Shown here piece by piece: positions 35,015-46,915 of a stretch of DNA of 64,000 bases. Position numbers and translations under genes: made by a program. The notes under the pieces were generated by a model. It had not been told where the DNA came from. It saw nothing but the letters and a program-made list of their open reading frames with translations, and searched no databases. Location: assembly GCA_025526915.1 (NCBI GenBank), contig JAHLKH010000132.1, forward strand, positions 1-64,000, written 5' to 3'. Source of the stretch: Entophlyctis helioformis (lineage: Eukaryota > Chytridiomycota > Chytridiomycetes > Chytridiales > Chytriomycetaceae). Positions within the stretch are counted from its first letter, which is position 1. Every line of letters starts with the position of its first letter.

Positions 35015-35223
35015 TACCGCCGCTGCCGCCCAGCATCCTCTCTCTCTCTCTCTATGTATGACCACCACGCTTTGTGGTCGCACCAACACCTGCACTCTTG
35101 CATTGGCATATCGCGTCTTGCTGCCTGCCCCCCTCGTTTTCACTCTTGCTGTACACCTCATGCCGTGATCTATTCTGTGCAAGTAAAAGGCGAGCCGGCC
35201 AGTCCAGCCGTGCATGTGTATTT

Positions 35224-36530
35224 TCACGACGCTGGCCCACTGGCTGTTGACCGTGATGTGCCTGCCACTGGCGCAGACTTTGGACGCGATCGAGCGGCGG
35301 TTGGCCTGTCAGCACCGAACGTGCTGCTGCTACTGCTGCTGTTGCCCTGGCCGCGGATGACTGGCAGCTGTCGGTCAGCCAGCGCGTCCGTTACAGCCGC
35401 ACCTGTCGGATGGGACACAAAGCCGCGAACGATGCGCGCAGACGACGGCCGCTGTTTCGGTTGATGCTGGCTGCCTATCCCTGCAAACGCGGACACGGCA
35501 CGCCAGCTGTCGATGATTGAACACTGCTGGCATTCGCGATCGGGGCACGTTGTCTTGCACGACCGAGACTTGGATGGTCGGGTGCATGAGCGACATGCGT
35601 CGGGCAGCATCGGCGCTCTGCGGCCGTTTCTGGGCGATTCTCTTGACCCAGCTCTTGACATTCTGGAACTCGTGTCTATTGACAATCTCAGTCAGTGCAC
35701 ACGGTCCATGTCTCATTTCCATGATCAGCAGCGGCTGGACTCACTGCTTGATGACTGCCGCTGCTTGCTGTGGCTGGTCGGATCGGTGCACGCTGCATGG
35801 AGATGCTGCAGGTGCTGCCGTTGTGCCGGTATCCTGAGTTGGATGGACGTCAACCGCGGATGGCTTGTTGAGCGTGTCGCTTGAGCCTGACATCCCGCCA
35901 CGTGGGATGGCGATGGGCCACAGACCGGTTGACCGACCCGACAGACCACGGACGTGCTTACCGACACCGACGCCTTCTTCAGGGACAACTGGCCGCGCGA
36001 AATCCTCGGGAACAAGCGCTGCTTCGCGGCCATTGATCCCCAGATCGTGGTGCGGCCGCAACGACGGCGGTGGCAGAGGCTTGACTGCTGGTTTGGACGT
36101 GTGCCGCTTGCTAGCCTCGGCTTCGGACTCGCTGATGACGAGGCGCATCTCAGCATCGACCATGGGGTCCAGTGTGTCCTTTGGTATGACGTCAATCCCA
36201 GCAAGGATCTCGCGTATCAGGTCTTGCTGGGCAGTGAGGGTGTCCATCGCACTCGTCTGTTCAAGTGGGTGTCAGCTGTACAGCAGTCTGTGGCCATTTC
36301 ATCGCACTGCCGTGCATGCTTGCCTTGGACATGGCCGTGATGTGTGCAGGGTCAGCGTCGGCATTCCCGGGAGCTGCCTGAAGCGACAGACAGGCTGTCA
36401 GAAACTCGACAAGCCGGTGTGCAGCCTGCACCTTGCTTGCAGATCCATGGATCGGTTTCCTTGAAAAGAGGAGCATTGGCAAGCGGTCAGTCTGCAATAT
36501 CTCTGCCCACCGTGCAACCCACAACACCAT
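35224..36530 (-). CDS. Unknown protein, provisional four-exon model
   Basis: The start codon at 36530 immediately follows the stop of the upstream gene on the same strand. Exons 36530-36324, 36256-35962 and 35886-35745 join in phase, and a last exon reaches about 35224 or 35375 depending on frame. Structured-looking parts are KVQAAHRLVEFLTACLSLQ and LTAQQDLIREILAGIDVIPK, then VDAEMRLVISESEAEASK. The first intron would begin GC (AAG|GCAAGC). In the last exon two overlapping frames compete: one reads NVKSWVKRIAQKRPQSADAA, the other ends in a Ser-rich tail. No family is recognised. It may be the C-terminal part of the preceding gene rather than a separate one. Confidence 0.4.
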
Positions 36531-39500
36531 TCACTTTTGCTTCTGTCGCTCAGCCAGCAACGCCTCGACAAGCTTGCGTCGCTTTTTGCGGCACGGCGCA
36601 TGCAGCTGCTTGAGCATCTCTTCTTTGCTGGCTTTGATCGGATGCGCCGTCGTCGTTTGCATGCTCGCTGCATCTTTGTCGCTCACAGTGGATTGCTGGT
36701 CAGTATCCGCTCCGGCTCCGGCAGCGCGTCCAGTCTCAGCTTCAGAAGGGACGTAAATGACACTCGGCGGGCACTTTTGCGACAGCAACGTCGTGGCAGT
36801 CGATCGGTTCCACTTTGGCTTGCGTGCCCTCATCTCCTGCCTGCCATGCATATGAGCATACTGCGAGTCTCGTAATGCTTGTAAAGGTCAAGCAGCCCAA
36901 CTCACCACCATCGCTCAATCTCTTCGTCTGGCACTTGCGTGTCGCGGGAATCATCTGCCTCGTCGTCCACATCCATGTCGGTGTCGTCCATGTCCGTCGA
37001 TTCGGCGCCGTCAGCAGTCGCACTGCGCTCGTGCCGACTGCCAAAGATCCGGCGACGACGGCCACTACCAGGACGAGTGCGTGATGCAGGGTAGTCGGAC
37101 TCGCCATCCGTCGTGCTGAGCCAGTCGTCGACCTCACTGCCAAGTCCATCAAACTCGTCGCCAGTCAGAGTACTTCCACCGTGCCTCGTGGATCCTGCGC
37201 GTCCGCCACGCGCAGAAGGATCAGAGTGAAAGGGACGGTGGCCCGACCGTGTCGACTGTGTGCGGTCATCGGTCGTTATGGACTGCTCGTCAATGCCTCG
37301 CAGCGACTGTGTATCCCCAGTCCGTCTGCTCGATCGCGACCCAGCACTCCCTATCCTGTCTTTCCTGGGCGATTGGCTCGTGCCCTGCACCGATGGCTGG
37401 CGCGACGCAGGTGCATGCGGCACGAGACTTGTCTGCTGCCGCTGCAATCGCGGCTGAGATGCCTCGGAAACGGATCGATCAGCACCGTCCACTTCCTTGG
37501 CTTGACCGGAATTCGACTGTTGCTGGAGTGCGTCTTCCGCTTCGTGCAGTTTAGCCAGGACCATCTTCAAACGCCGACGCGTCATCCTCTGCTTAAGGCG
37601 TCGCCGTGCAAGTTCCTCGATCATGATGCGATGCTCGGCCTCGGCGTTGGACTTGTACAGCCGCAGCTCATTGACTTCGGCCGTCAGCTTGGTTGTTGTT
37701 TCGGTCAAACGGTTGCTCTCGTCCTTGATGAAGCTGCAGTCTTTGGTCAGGCTGGCGATCTTGGCCAAACACTGGTCATGGTTGATTTTCTATCGTCGCG
37801 GTCCAAAGATTGTGTAAGACATGGGTTCAAGAATTGCCTGCTGACGTGGATGCGAGCCGTACCTTTTCGTACTCCGCCTTCAGCTGTGATCGGATCTTGT
37901 CGACCGAGCTCTCAAGTGTTAGCCGAAACGTCTCCTTTATCATGCGCTCTCGTGCTGCAGACAGGCCAAATCAGTTACGCTGCTGCTGCTGCTGCGTCCA
38001 TGTCAGCGTGTGGACGCACCCCATCCGATGCTCTCAGACACCGTGTCGTAGTCGTTCATGATCAGCATGATGCGTTGGTGAGTCTGCTTGATCCGAACAA
38101 ACTCGGCAGGCTCATCGCTGAAATCCGCGGCAGTCATGGCGCTGGGATTCCCGTTGGACAGACCATGCAGCTTCTCGATCAGCGTCCTGAGCTTGGTCAT
38201 GGTTTCATCTGCTGCATGTGCCGTGTGTTGAACGTCTGCTTGGATCGCTGCCGCTGCTGCTGCGGCTGTCGCCTCGGCCGACTCGAACTGTGCGGTTGTC
38301 AGCCCGCCGATCCCGCGTGCCACGCCCATGACTGACGGCCGACGGCCATCGCCAACGCCATCTGAGATACTGGCAGTACTTGACCTCTGGTTGCCAGCCG
38401 ACAGCTGGCCGATACTCGCCATATCCGTCGATCCAAGACTTGACACGCGGCCATCACTGCCGATCGCATGACCGTCGATGGCGGTCAGCCTTGGCCCATG
38501 ACCACCGCCCATCATGGGCGACGAAGGGCTGGACGCCAACGATGACGATGCCGCCGAATACGCACGGCTCCGCCGCTGGGCAAAGTTGAATGGCGTGCGG
38601 CTCGTGTCCAGCCGTTTAGGCCCGGCGACCTCGTCCTGCCCATCCAGAATGTGTGCACTCAGGTTCTGGATGCCTGTCTTGGTGTCGCGGACCTGCGACT
38701 CGGCTTCCGCGGTCACGAGCGGCGTGGTGCGCACTGCACGCGTGAACGCGACATGCTCGTCGAGCCCGTCGCCCATCGCGCCAATAATCTTGTCGTAGAA
38801 CGACGCCTTGGAAAGCGCCACGGCAAATGTCGTCGGCTGGTTGATGATCTTGTCGGTGCGGATCGTGGTAAAGTCTTGCTGCTGCGCGGCTGCCGGCTGC
38901 TGGCTGCTATCGGCTCCTGCCAGTTTGGCCAGCCCCTCGGACGATGGGGATGACGGCAGTGCAGGCGGACGCATGGATTTGCGACGGCCCATCATGCTCG
39001 ACGGCGCAATGTACGCTGGCGATGCAGTGTCGAGCCCCTGCTCGCCTGCCATACTGGACGGATCCTGTGGCGATGGCCGTGCGGCTGACGGGACAGAGTC
39101 TGCGTCCTCAAAGATGACGACGCGAGGCACCGTGTCTTGCGTGCTGCCAGACCGCTTCAGTGATGGCGGCGGCATGCTGGGCAAGCCACTCCCAGAGCGG
39201 AGAAACGAGTTGTCTCGACGCAGGCCCCCGCTGTCCAAGGGCATGCTTGGGCTTGACGCCAGGATTCCAGACGCTGCTCGCGACATGGACGGCGACCCTT
39301 GGCTGGCCGATGTTGGCGGCTGCTTGCCAGGAGCCGCGCCAAATGCAACGCGGGTCGCCGAGCGCGGCCGGCTGGACGGCACCGATGGCGTCGCTGCAAG
39401 TGGTGACGGACGCGAGCTGGCAGGCAGGCTGCTTGCAGCACCACCAAGTGACGCGAGGTTGTCCCTGGATGCTGCTTGAGACGACGCTGCCACAGAGACG

Positions 39501-39583
39501 GCAGCCGCAGCGACGGTGCCGACAAGGTCGCCAAACAGACCGCCAACGCTGTCCTGGTCCACGTCGCTGTCACCAACAAACAT
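36531..39583 (-). CDS. Unknown coiled-coil protein with long low-complexity N-terminus
   Basis: Exons 39583-38020, 37954-37863, 37771-36906 and 36840-36531 join in phase to 943 residues. The first 500 residues are Ser/Ala/Pro-rich with interspersed conserved-looking helices (FAVALSKASFYDKIIGAMGD; VDEHVAFTRAV-like region near 38740). A coiled coil runs from DETMTKLRTLIEKLHGLSNG through RMIKETFRLTLESSVDKIRS and KIASLTKDCSFIKDESNRLT to about residue 620. The C-terminal part is Arg/Ser/Asp-rich (RRRRIFGSRHER; DMDDTDMDVDDEADD) and ends KKRRKLVEALLAERQKQK. The composition suggests a nuclear or cytoskeletal scaffold, but this is inference only. A CTG triplet run lies in intron 1 (about 37981-37995). 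Confidence 0.6.
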
Positions 39584-39651
39584 CCAAAGCGCGTGTCAAG
39601 TGTGTGTTGGTCAGGGAGAGTTCATTTATGGTTGGAAATAGAAGCCGTTGT

Positions 39652-42600
39652 CTAGTTGCCGCTGCGAGCAACAATCTGGCCGCGAACCTTGTCCCAGACG
39701 GACAGACTGGGGAGATTGGATCCAGCCGGTGCCTCGATGAATCCAACAGCGGCGAGGTAGCCCAGGTACAGCGGCATGAGCTGGCTCATATTCGTGCATC
39801 GCACAGCAGAGTTGCGGATGATGGCGAGAGTGTTCTCGTCATCCAGCTCTGCGCTCTTGGTGCTCGTGGGCAGATCGTCGAGCACAAAGTGCAGCAGCGG
39901 GTACAGCGCGTTGTCGGCCGTCGAGAGCGTCAGATCCATGAGGGCCGTGCGCCACTGCACATACTCGGTCTTTTCCAGGCTGTACTTTTGGTCCAGGAGC
40001 GACGAGAACATGTCGTCGAAGCGGAATCGGTGCGGGTTCCACATGTGGAAGACGCGGAGATCCAAGCTGGCAGGTGCAGAGACAACCTCGGAGATGGTGT
40101 CTGCAACGTAATCGACCGAGCACATGTTGACCACGTTTCCGATACGCGGGACCTTGCCCAGCTGGATGCAGCCCTTGACAAGACGCCACAGAAAGTCGTC
40201 TGTGTTGGTGACGCCGGACCGGGAGTCGCCGACAATGTAGCCGGGACGGATGATGGTGGCGGGCACGCCGCGTTCCTGCGCACGCATCACAAGCTTCTCG
40301 GCGACCCACTTGGTTTGGCCGTAGCCACTGCGGAGACCGAGGCGCGAGCCCTCGAGATCGTCAGACTCGTAGATGCTGGCGCCGACATCATGCTTGCGAG
40401 CGTAGTGTTCCGTGTCAAGCACCGACGTGGACGACACAAAGTGGAGGGGCTTGAGATGGTGGGTGGTGGCAAGGCGGAGTGCAGTCTTGGTACCGATCAC
40501 GTTGGCAGCGCGCAGCTTGTGGTACGGGTAGACCCAGTGGACGAGTGCGCCGTTGTGCACAATAACGTCTACTTGGTCAACAAGCTGGGCCCATGTAGCC
40601 TCGTCCACGCCAAACGATTCTGCGCCAAGGTCGCCCACCACAACCTCGACACGGCCGGCATCGAGCCATGCAGCGTCCCACACAAGGTGACGCTCGCCGT
40701 TGGCAACGACACGGGCAAGACCATCCTTGCTCGACGACGCGCGGACAAGGCAGATGACACGCGAGCCAGGGAAGCGACGAAGAAGGGAGGCCAGGATAAA
40801 GGCACCGAGGAATCCAGTGACACCCGTCAAGAAGAACGTGACCTTGCTGCCCGTCGAGAAGCGAGAATAGTCAAACTTGGATAGAGTGCCAGCAGCCAGC
40901 GACGGATCGTCGACAACATCCAGGTCAGCCGCATAGTCAAAGGCGGGCTCGGAAGACGGCGGGAGCATGTGCTCGGTGCTCTTGGTGCGTCTGGGTCTGG
41001 CCGATGGTTCAAGCGCGTCGTTGGAATCACTGGCGCTGACTGCATTGCCCATGAGACCCAGGTCGCCGCCACGCAGGAAATCAATCTCCCGCGCCATGCC
41101 AACGAGGGTGGGTGACTGGTAGACCATGCCGAGCGGAGCGTCGACGGCCATGGCAGTGCGGATGGCAAAGATGAGACGCGTCGCGAGGATCGAGTGGCCA
41201 CCCAGGTCAAAGAAGTTGTCCTCGAGGCCGATGGTCGATGGTGGCACGCCGAGCAGATCAGACCAGATGCCGCGAAGGGATCGCTGTTGGGACGAAAGGT
41301 TGGATCCTTCTTCCGCGTTGGCTCCGGCTGCGGTATCGCCAGGGACGGCAGCAGCGAGGGCAGTGTCAGGGAACGGCAGGGCGTTCTTGTCAACCTTGCC
41401 GTTGGGCGTGAGGGGCATGCGCATCAAAGGCACAAACACTGGAGGGTTGAGCAGCAAGTGTGAGCAAGCATGAATAATGTGGCGAAATGCGGGGCGGTTG
41501 ATGACGGATCAGTCGCTGCTTACCCGTCGGCACAGCGTAGGAAGGAAGCTTCTGCTTGAGGTAGCTGCGAATGTCCTTGATGGTCTCGGCTGCATTCTCA
41601 AGCGACTCGTAGTCAAAGGGCACAAAGTAGCTGACGAGTGTCTGCTCCTCGTACTTGTCACGGCGAACCAGCGTGACGTTCTCGCGGACGCTTGGGTGCT
41701 GGCTCAGATGCGTGTCAATCTCGCCCAGCTCGATTCTGAATCCGCGGATCTTGACCTGGTCATCGGCGCGGCCCGTGCACTCGACGCTGCCGTCGGGCTT
41801 GTAGCGGCCCAGATCACCGGTGCGGTACATGCGGTCGCGAGGGCCGAGGTAGTGGCTGAGCTGCTTGCCGGCCTCGGTGATGGGCGGGCCGGCAGGATTG
41901 AACGGGTTGGCAATAAACTTGGTGCTCGTCACGTCAGGCAGAGCCAGGTAGCCCTCTGCGAGACCACTGCTCCGCACATAGATCTCGCCGACTTCGCCGA
42001 CGCCACACAGCAAGTTGTTCTGGTTGACGACCAGCAGCTGCACGTCCTTCATGCCCTTTCCAGCAGGCATAATGTCCTTTTGCTCGGTCAGGAACGCAGG
42101 GTTGATGGCAATCGGCGGGATCTTGAGGAACGACACGGCGCGCTGGGTCTCTGTGGTGCCGTACATGTTGATGACGTGCACGTTTGGTGCAAGGTGCTGC
42201 AGACGGAGGACGTCGCGCTTGGTCAGGACATCGCCCACAAAGAAGGCGTGGCGCAGAGTCGGGATGGGGTGCGTGGCGTTGGCGGACAGGAGCTGGCCCA
42301 TGGCAGGCGTGAGATGGGTGATGGTGATGCCTTGTCGCGCCATCCACTCGGCCAGACGGCCGGGCGAGCCAATGTCGTTGGCAGTCGGGATGCACAGACG
42401 CGCGCCAAGGAAGAGCGGCGTGAAGATGTCGCGCTGGATGGGATCATGCGCGATGCCGCTCAGCATGGTAAAGTGCTCGTTGTCCGTGAGGGCAAACTCT
42501 TGCTTCATCCACGGATAAAAGTGCGTGAGCGAAAAGTGGCGGCCGCGCACGCCCTTGGGAGTTCCAGTGCTGCCGCTCGTGAAGCTGAGCGTGCCGACGC

Positions 42601-44271
42601 TGTCAGGGCCGAGGACGATGGCGGGGTCTTGGCCGGCTAGCGGCGTGGCAGCAGCAAGCACATCAACCTCCTTGCCACCAGGCAGGACACCGCCACGCAG
42701 CGAACCGTCGTTGCTGATCTCGAGAGCAGGCACTTCGCAGATAATGCTGAGCTTGTCGCGGACATACTCGCGGACCTCGTCGTGGAGAGCACCGGCTCTG
42801 GCAAGGATCACGAGAGCGCGGGGCTGTGCAACGGACAGGTACACGTTCTGACGAGGCGGAGGGTATGCGGGATCTTGAAAGAGGGACGAATGTCAGGGAC
42901 AGGGGCAGGGACAGGCAGGGACAGGCAGAGACAGGCATGCACTACACTGCGCTCGCAGATGGCACACAATCAGCAGCCAGTCGAGATGAACTTACCAATG
43001 ACACTGAACGTAGCGCCGGCCTTGAGGACACCCATGATGGCCACGACCAGATCAACGCCGCGGTACGAGTACAGAACCACGACGTCCTCGGGCTTGATGC
43101 CCGAGTTGATGAGGTGGTGGGCGAGGATGTTTGATGCCTGGTTGATCTGCTGGTAGGTGAAGACGCGCTCGACGGGCTGGGAGGCAGCAAGGGCAGCGGC
43201 ATCGGCGGGATCGGCGGACGGGACAAATGGGCACACCAAGGGATCGACAGGCACGTGCTCGACGACGCAGACGCGGTCGGGATGGCGGCGAGCGTTTGCG
43301 GCGAAGATGTCGGTGATGGCGCCTTCAAAGCCGTCCCAGTTGAGGTTGGCGCACGGATCGGGGAGGAGGGCCTTGCTTCTGGCTGTGACGAGCGAGATCT
43401 GGCCGACGGGCGTGGCGATGTTGGCGGCGGCCGACTCGAGGAGGAGCTGGAGCTGATCGACCATGTCGGAGATGCGGGACGCCGAGAAGAGGGTGGAGTT
43501 GTAGACGATCTTGATCTGGATGGGCAGCAGGCGGCGCAGCGTGGGGGCTTGCGAGATGAAGATGGTCATGTCGCTGCTCGACGACGTGGACGACGACGAG
43601 GCGAGCGTGTCTGCGGTTGTGTCGGTCTGGTTGAAGAAGCGCACCTTGAACAGCGACGGCTGTGCCGCAGCAGCAGCCGCAGCGGCAGCCGTAGCATCTG
43701 ATACGCCGCCAATGGCAGACGCAGACGCAGACGCAGTGTCGATGGCCGAGGCATGCGCAGAGGCATGCGCCGACGCCGAGGCAGCAGCCATGGCGTCGAC
43801 AAGGGCGGCAAAGGGCACCTCGTCGGCCAGCGCCTCGGCCTCGCACCTGCAGACGGTGTCGATGACCTGGGCCATGGAGTCGGACGGCTTGATGGCGATG
43901 CGCAGCACGAGCGGGTTGGACGACGACGACGACGAGCCGATGGCGATGTCCTCCTCGCCCGTGTGCCGCTGCAGCAGCACGGCAAAGGCGGCCAGCAGGA
44001 TGGTGAACGGCGACGCCGCAGACGAGGCCGTCGGCGAGGCTGTTGGCGAGCCTGCCGCGGACGAGACCTTGAGGGCGAGCGACAGCTGCAGGATGGCCAG
44101 CGCGGCGGCGTCGGACAGGTCGGCGGCCTGCTCGGCCTCGACGAGGCGGGGCGGCACGGGGCGCGGGTAGTCGGTCGGCAGGATGAGCTCGGTCAGCGAG
44201 GCCAGGCGCGAGCGCCAGCGGGCGAGGGCGGCGGCCGTGAGGGCGGGATCTGGCTGGGTCGACGACGGCAT
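39652..44271 (-). CDS. LYS2: L-2-aminoadipate reductase (alpha-aminoadipate reductase), lysine biosynthesis
   Basis: Exons 44271-42996, 42873-41524 and 41438-39652 join in phase to exactly 1470 codons with no frame break (yeast Lys2 is 1392 residues). The enzyme activates 2-aminoadipate with ATP, loads it on a carrier thiol and reduces it with NADPH to the semialdehyde, a step of the fungal lysine route. An adenylation domain carries [15 protein letters not shown] (about residue 520) and [20 protein letters not shown]. The carrier domain has [15 protein letters not shown] (about residue 950), whose Ser takes phosphopantetheine from Lys5. The reductase begins [15 protein letters not shown] (about 1070) and has [11 protein letters not shown]. 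The N-terminal condensation-like region has Ala/Ser-rich insertions (near 43660-43760) not usual in yeast. It shares a promoter with AAR2. Confidence 0.97.
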
Positions 44272-44725
44272 GCGGCGGGCGGTTGTCGGTGGTTGTTGTT
44301 GTTGTGGTGGTGGTGGGTGGTTGTGGGTGGTTGTTGTTGTTGTGGTGGTTGCTGTTGTGGGTTGTGGGTTGTGGGCGAAGAAGGAAAGAAAAGGGCGGCG
44401 CATCCGATGGCATCCGATGGCATCGCACGCACGCACGCACGTTCCTGCATGTGCCGGGCACGTTCCTGCCTGTGCGGCGCTCGTGCGTGCTTTCGACGCC
44501 TGCGGCCGGCTGGTGCACAGACGCCGATGCGCCGATGCGCAGATGCGCAGATGCAGATGCGCACGCACACGTGCACGCACGCGCAGATACGCACACGCGG
44601 CCGCAGCCGCAGACGAAAACTTTCTCCGCGTCTTTTCTTGTTCCTGGCACACGTGACCTGCAGTTGTGACTCACTCATGCGGCGGCTTGCATTCTCCCGC
44701 CGATCTCTCTCTGACCGTTCACCGC
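44272..44725. promoter_or_regulatory. Divergent LYS2/AAR2 promoter region with GT-rich and CGCA repeats
   Basis: This 454-base region lies between two divergent starts. The LYS2-proximal 100 bases are almost pure G/T (TTG and TGG triplets, 44281-44375). Next come CGCA tetranucleotides (about 44425-44442) and GCGCAGAT-type repeats (about 44520-44590). I see no TGACTC Gcn4-type or Lys14-type site that I can defend. Confidence 0.5.
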
Positions 44726-46368
44726 ATGGCAGGCCCACACCAGGCACAGGCGGCCGCCAGCAACAACGGCAGCGACAGCGAACACGAACACGACCACGAC
44801 AACGACACCAGCGGCAACACCAGCGGCAACACCCGCGGCGCCGTGCTGCTGCTGCTGGACGTGCCCGTGGGCACCGAGATCGGCATCGACTGCAACGTGT
44901 GGGCGTCGGGCCCGCGCTTCAAGGGCCTCTGCCAGCTGCCCGCAGGCACGCACTTTGTGCACTACTCGTCGCCCGCCCAGCAGCGGCTGCTCTCGGGCGT
45001 TGTTGTAGGCGTCGGTGCTGGTGCTGGTGCGCATGCTGCCGCACACGGCCAGTCACCGCACGGCCAGCCGCCATCCACAGACCCAACCGCCTCGTCCTTC
45101 CGCACCGGCGTCTTTGTGTCCGTTGCACCCGGCGACCTCGTCGTGCGCAGGTGGAATGCCGCCACAGAGTCGCTGGACCTCGAGACGGACCCAGACCAGG
45201 TCGAGCGCTTCAGGCACAGTGCGTCGCCGGCCGTCTGCCCTGTCATGCTGCCCTGCCCTGCCATGTCTGCACGCTCCTCTCCCTCTTGCACTGACTCGCT
45301 CGGCTTCCCCGGCGACACGCCAGATCTCCGCGAGTTTGAGCCGTTCTTGGGCCCCTATCCAACGGCTCAGTCCGATCCAGACCAGCCAGACACCTACCGC
45401 AAGTGGCTCAGACTGGCCTCGTTTGTGACAAAGACGGTCGTCTCGCGCATCCTGCCGGCGTCGGGCTCCGTGTCGGCCATGACGAGCGTCTCGCACTTTT
45501 CAGACATTCCCATTCCTGGCGTCGATCCTTTGCAGGCATCGGCATCGGCATCGGCATCGGCATCGACACCATCCTCTAGACCCGCTGCCGATCCCTCTCT
45601 CTGGTCGCAAGACGCACAGGTCCGCATTCGCTTCACGCACATTAATCTCAAGCGATCGTTCCCTGCTGGCGCCACTGGATCGCTCGTCACAAAGTACAGC
45701 CTGGACAAATCCTACTTGCTCACCTCTTTGCTCAGCAGCGCCTTCAACAACGGTAGGCAAGCACGCCAGACTATGGCGGCACATGCCTATGCATTGTGAC
45801 GGACGCATGGACTGACGGACGGACCGACTGACGGACTTGGCTCGGCTGCCCAGATGTCGATCTGCTGTTGGGAGAGTTCCAGCTTGCATTCATCTTTTTC
45901 CTGCTCGGCCAAGTCTACGACGGCTTTGAGCAGTGGAAGGCCATGGTGCAGCTCATCTGCTTCTGTCGCGAGGCCATGTCCACACACCCGGGCCTCTTTG
46001 TCGAGTTTATCAGTAAGCGACCATGGGCATGCTCGCTCCAAGTGCTCTCCGTGTGTACTGCTGACCTCGTGTGCATTCTGGCAGCACAACTATCAATCCA
46101 GCTGGAAGAATGCCCAGAGGACTTTTTCCACGACTCGCTGGCCTCTGAAAGCTTTCTTCATTCTGCCATCAAGGCTCTGCTGGTCACTTCTCGCGAAGAG
46201 CCAGAGACCGTCCCTGCAGCCGTCGCACAGGCCATCAACCGGCTGTCGGCATTCATGCAGACGCGCTTTGACTGGGACATTGCACAAAACATCATGGAGC
46301 TGGACAATGCCAGCGACCAGGACGACGACGAGGACGACGAATATCGCCCCGTGATTGTCGAGCTGTAA
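44726..46368 (+). CDS. AAR2: AAR2 family U5 snRNP assembly factor
   Basis: Exons 44726-45218, 45324-45752, 45854-46012 and 46085-46368 join in phase to 454 residues. AAR2 binds Prp8 and escorts U5 snRNP into the nucleus. Its N-terminal beta domain is seen as LLLLDVPVGTEIGIDCNVW, then RFKGLCQLPAGTHFVHYSSP. A linker with RFRHNLREFEPFLGPYP follows, then LKRSFPAGATGSLVTKYSLD. The helical C-terminal domain has LLLGEFQLAFIFFLLGQVYD, GFEQWKAMVQLICFCREAM and ECPEDFFHDSLASESFL. The N-terminus has an acidic/His-Asn run, an Ala/Gly insertion and an SASASASAST run (about 45540-45575) that are probably loops. AATAAA lies at about 46398, 30 bases past the stop. Confidence 0.93.
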
Positions 46369-46915
46369 AGTGTGTAATGGTATGTGTTGTTAGCTGGAAT
46401 AAATCGCATTCGTGATTGCCACCTTGTGACTGGCCGCGCGCCATGAAACGTCATCCGCATCGACATTGGCCAATGCCGCAATTGTGGTCTGCTGCCTTGC
46501 TCACGCCACTACTACTCCTCGCGTCGCATCGCACCTCATCGCAAGTCTGGATCTCTCCGGTTTTTGTAAAATCTGTCCAAAGCGTTGGTCGCCAGCTTGG
46601 CAGCGCAGCAGCGTGTAGTCCATTGATCAAGCCAACCAGAGCCGATATCCATCCAGCGAGACAGCAGGGGCAATTGAGCCACTCCGCTCTTCCTCGCCAG
46701 CTTAACTTTTACACGTCGTGAATCGCTTCTCTCCAGTCCCTTCATCAATCTCACTCAAGCAGCCTCGCAATCGACACTCCCCGCCCGCACGCGTTGCAGC
46801 ACAAAGAGCAGCCCTCCGACGTCAAGCCAGCACGGGTCGCGGCACTGCCAGCAAAGCGCAAACGGCCACAGCAACTTAGCAGGAACACAACAGCCAGCCA
46901 ACTGCCACCGCCACC
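46369..46915. other. Intergenic region upstream of TmcB-like B
   Basis: These 547 bases hold the AAR2 polyadenylation signal and the presumed promoter of the large membrane protein gene. No further gene is seen. Confidence 0.55.

Noticed and set aside
43325..44674. 449-residue minus-strand frame inside LYS2
   Set aside because: It is an alternate-frame shadow of the intact LYS2 first exon.
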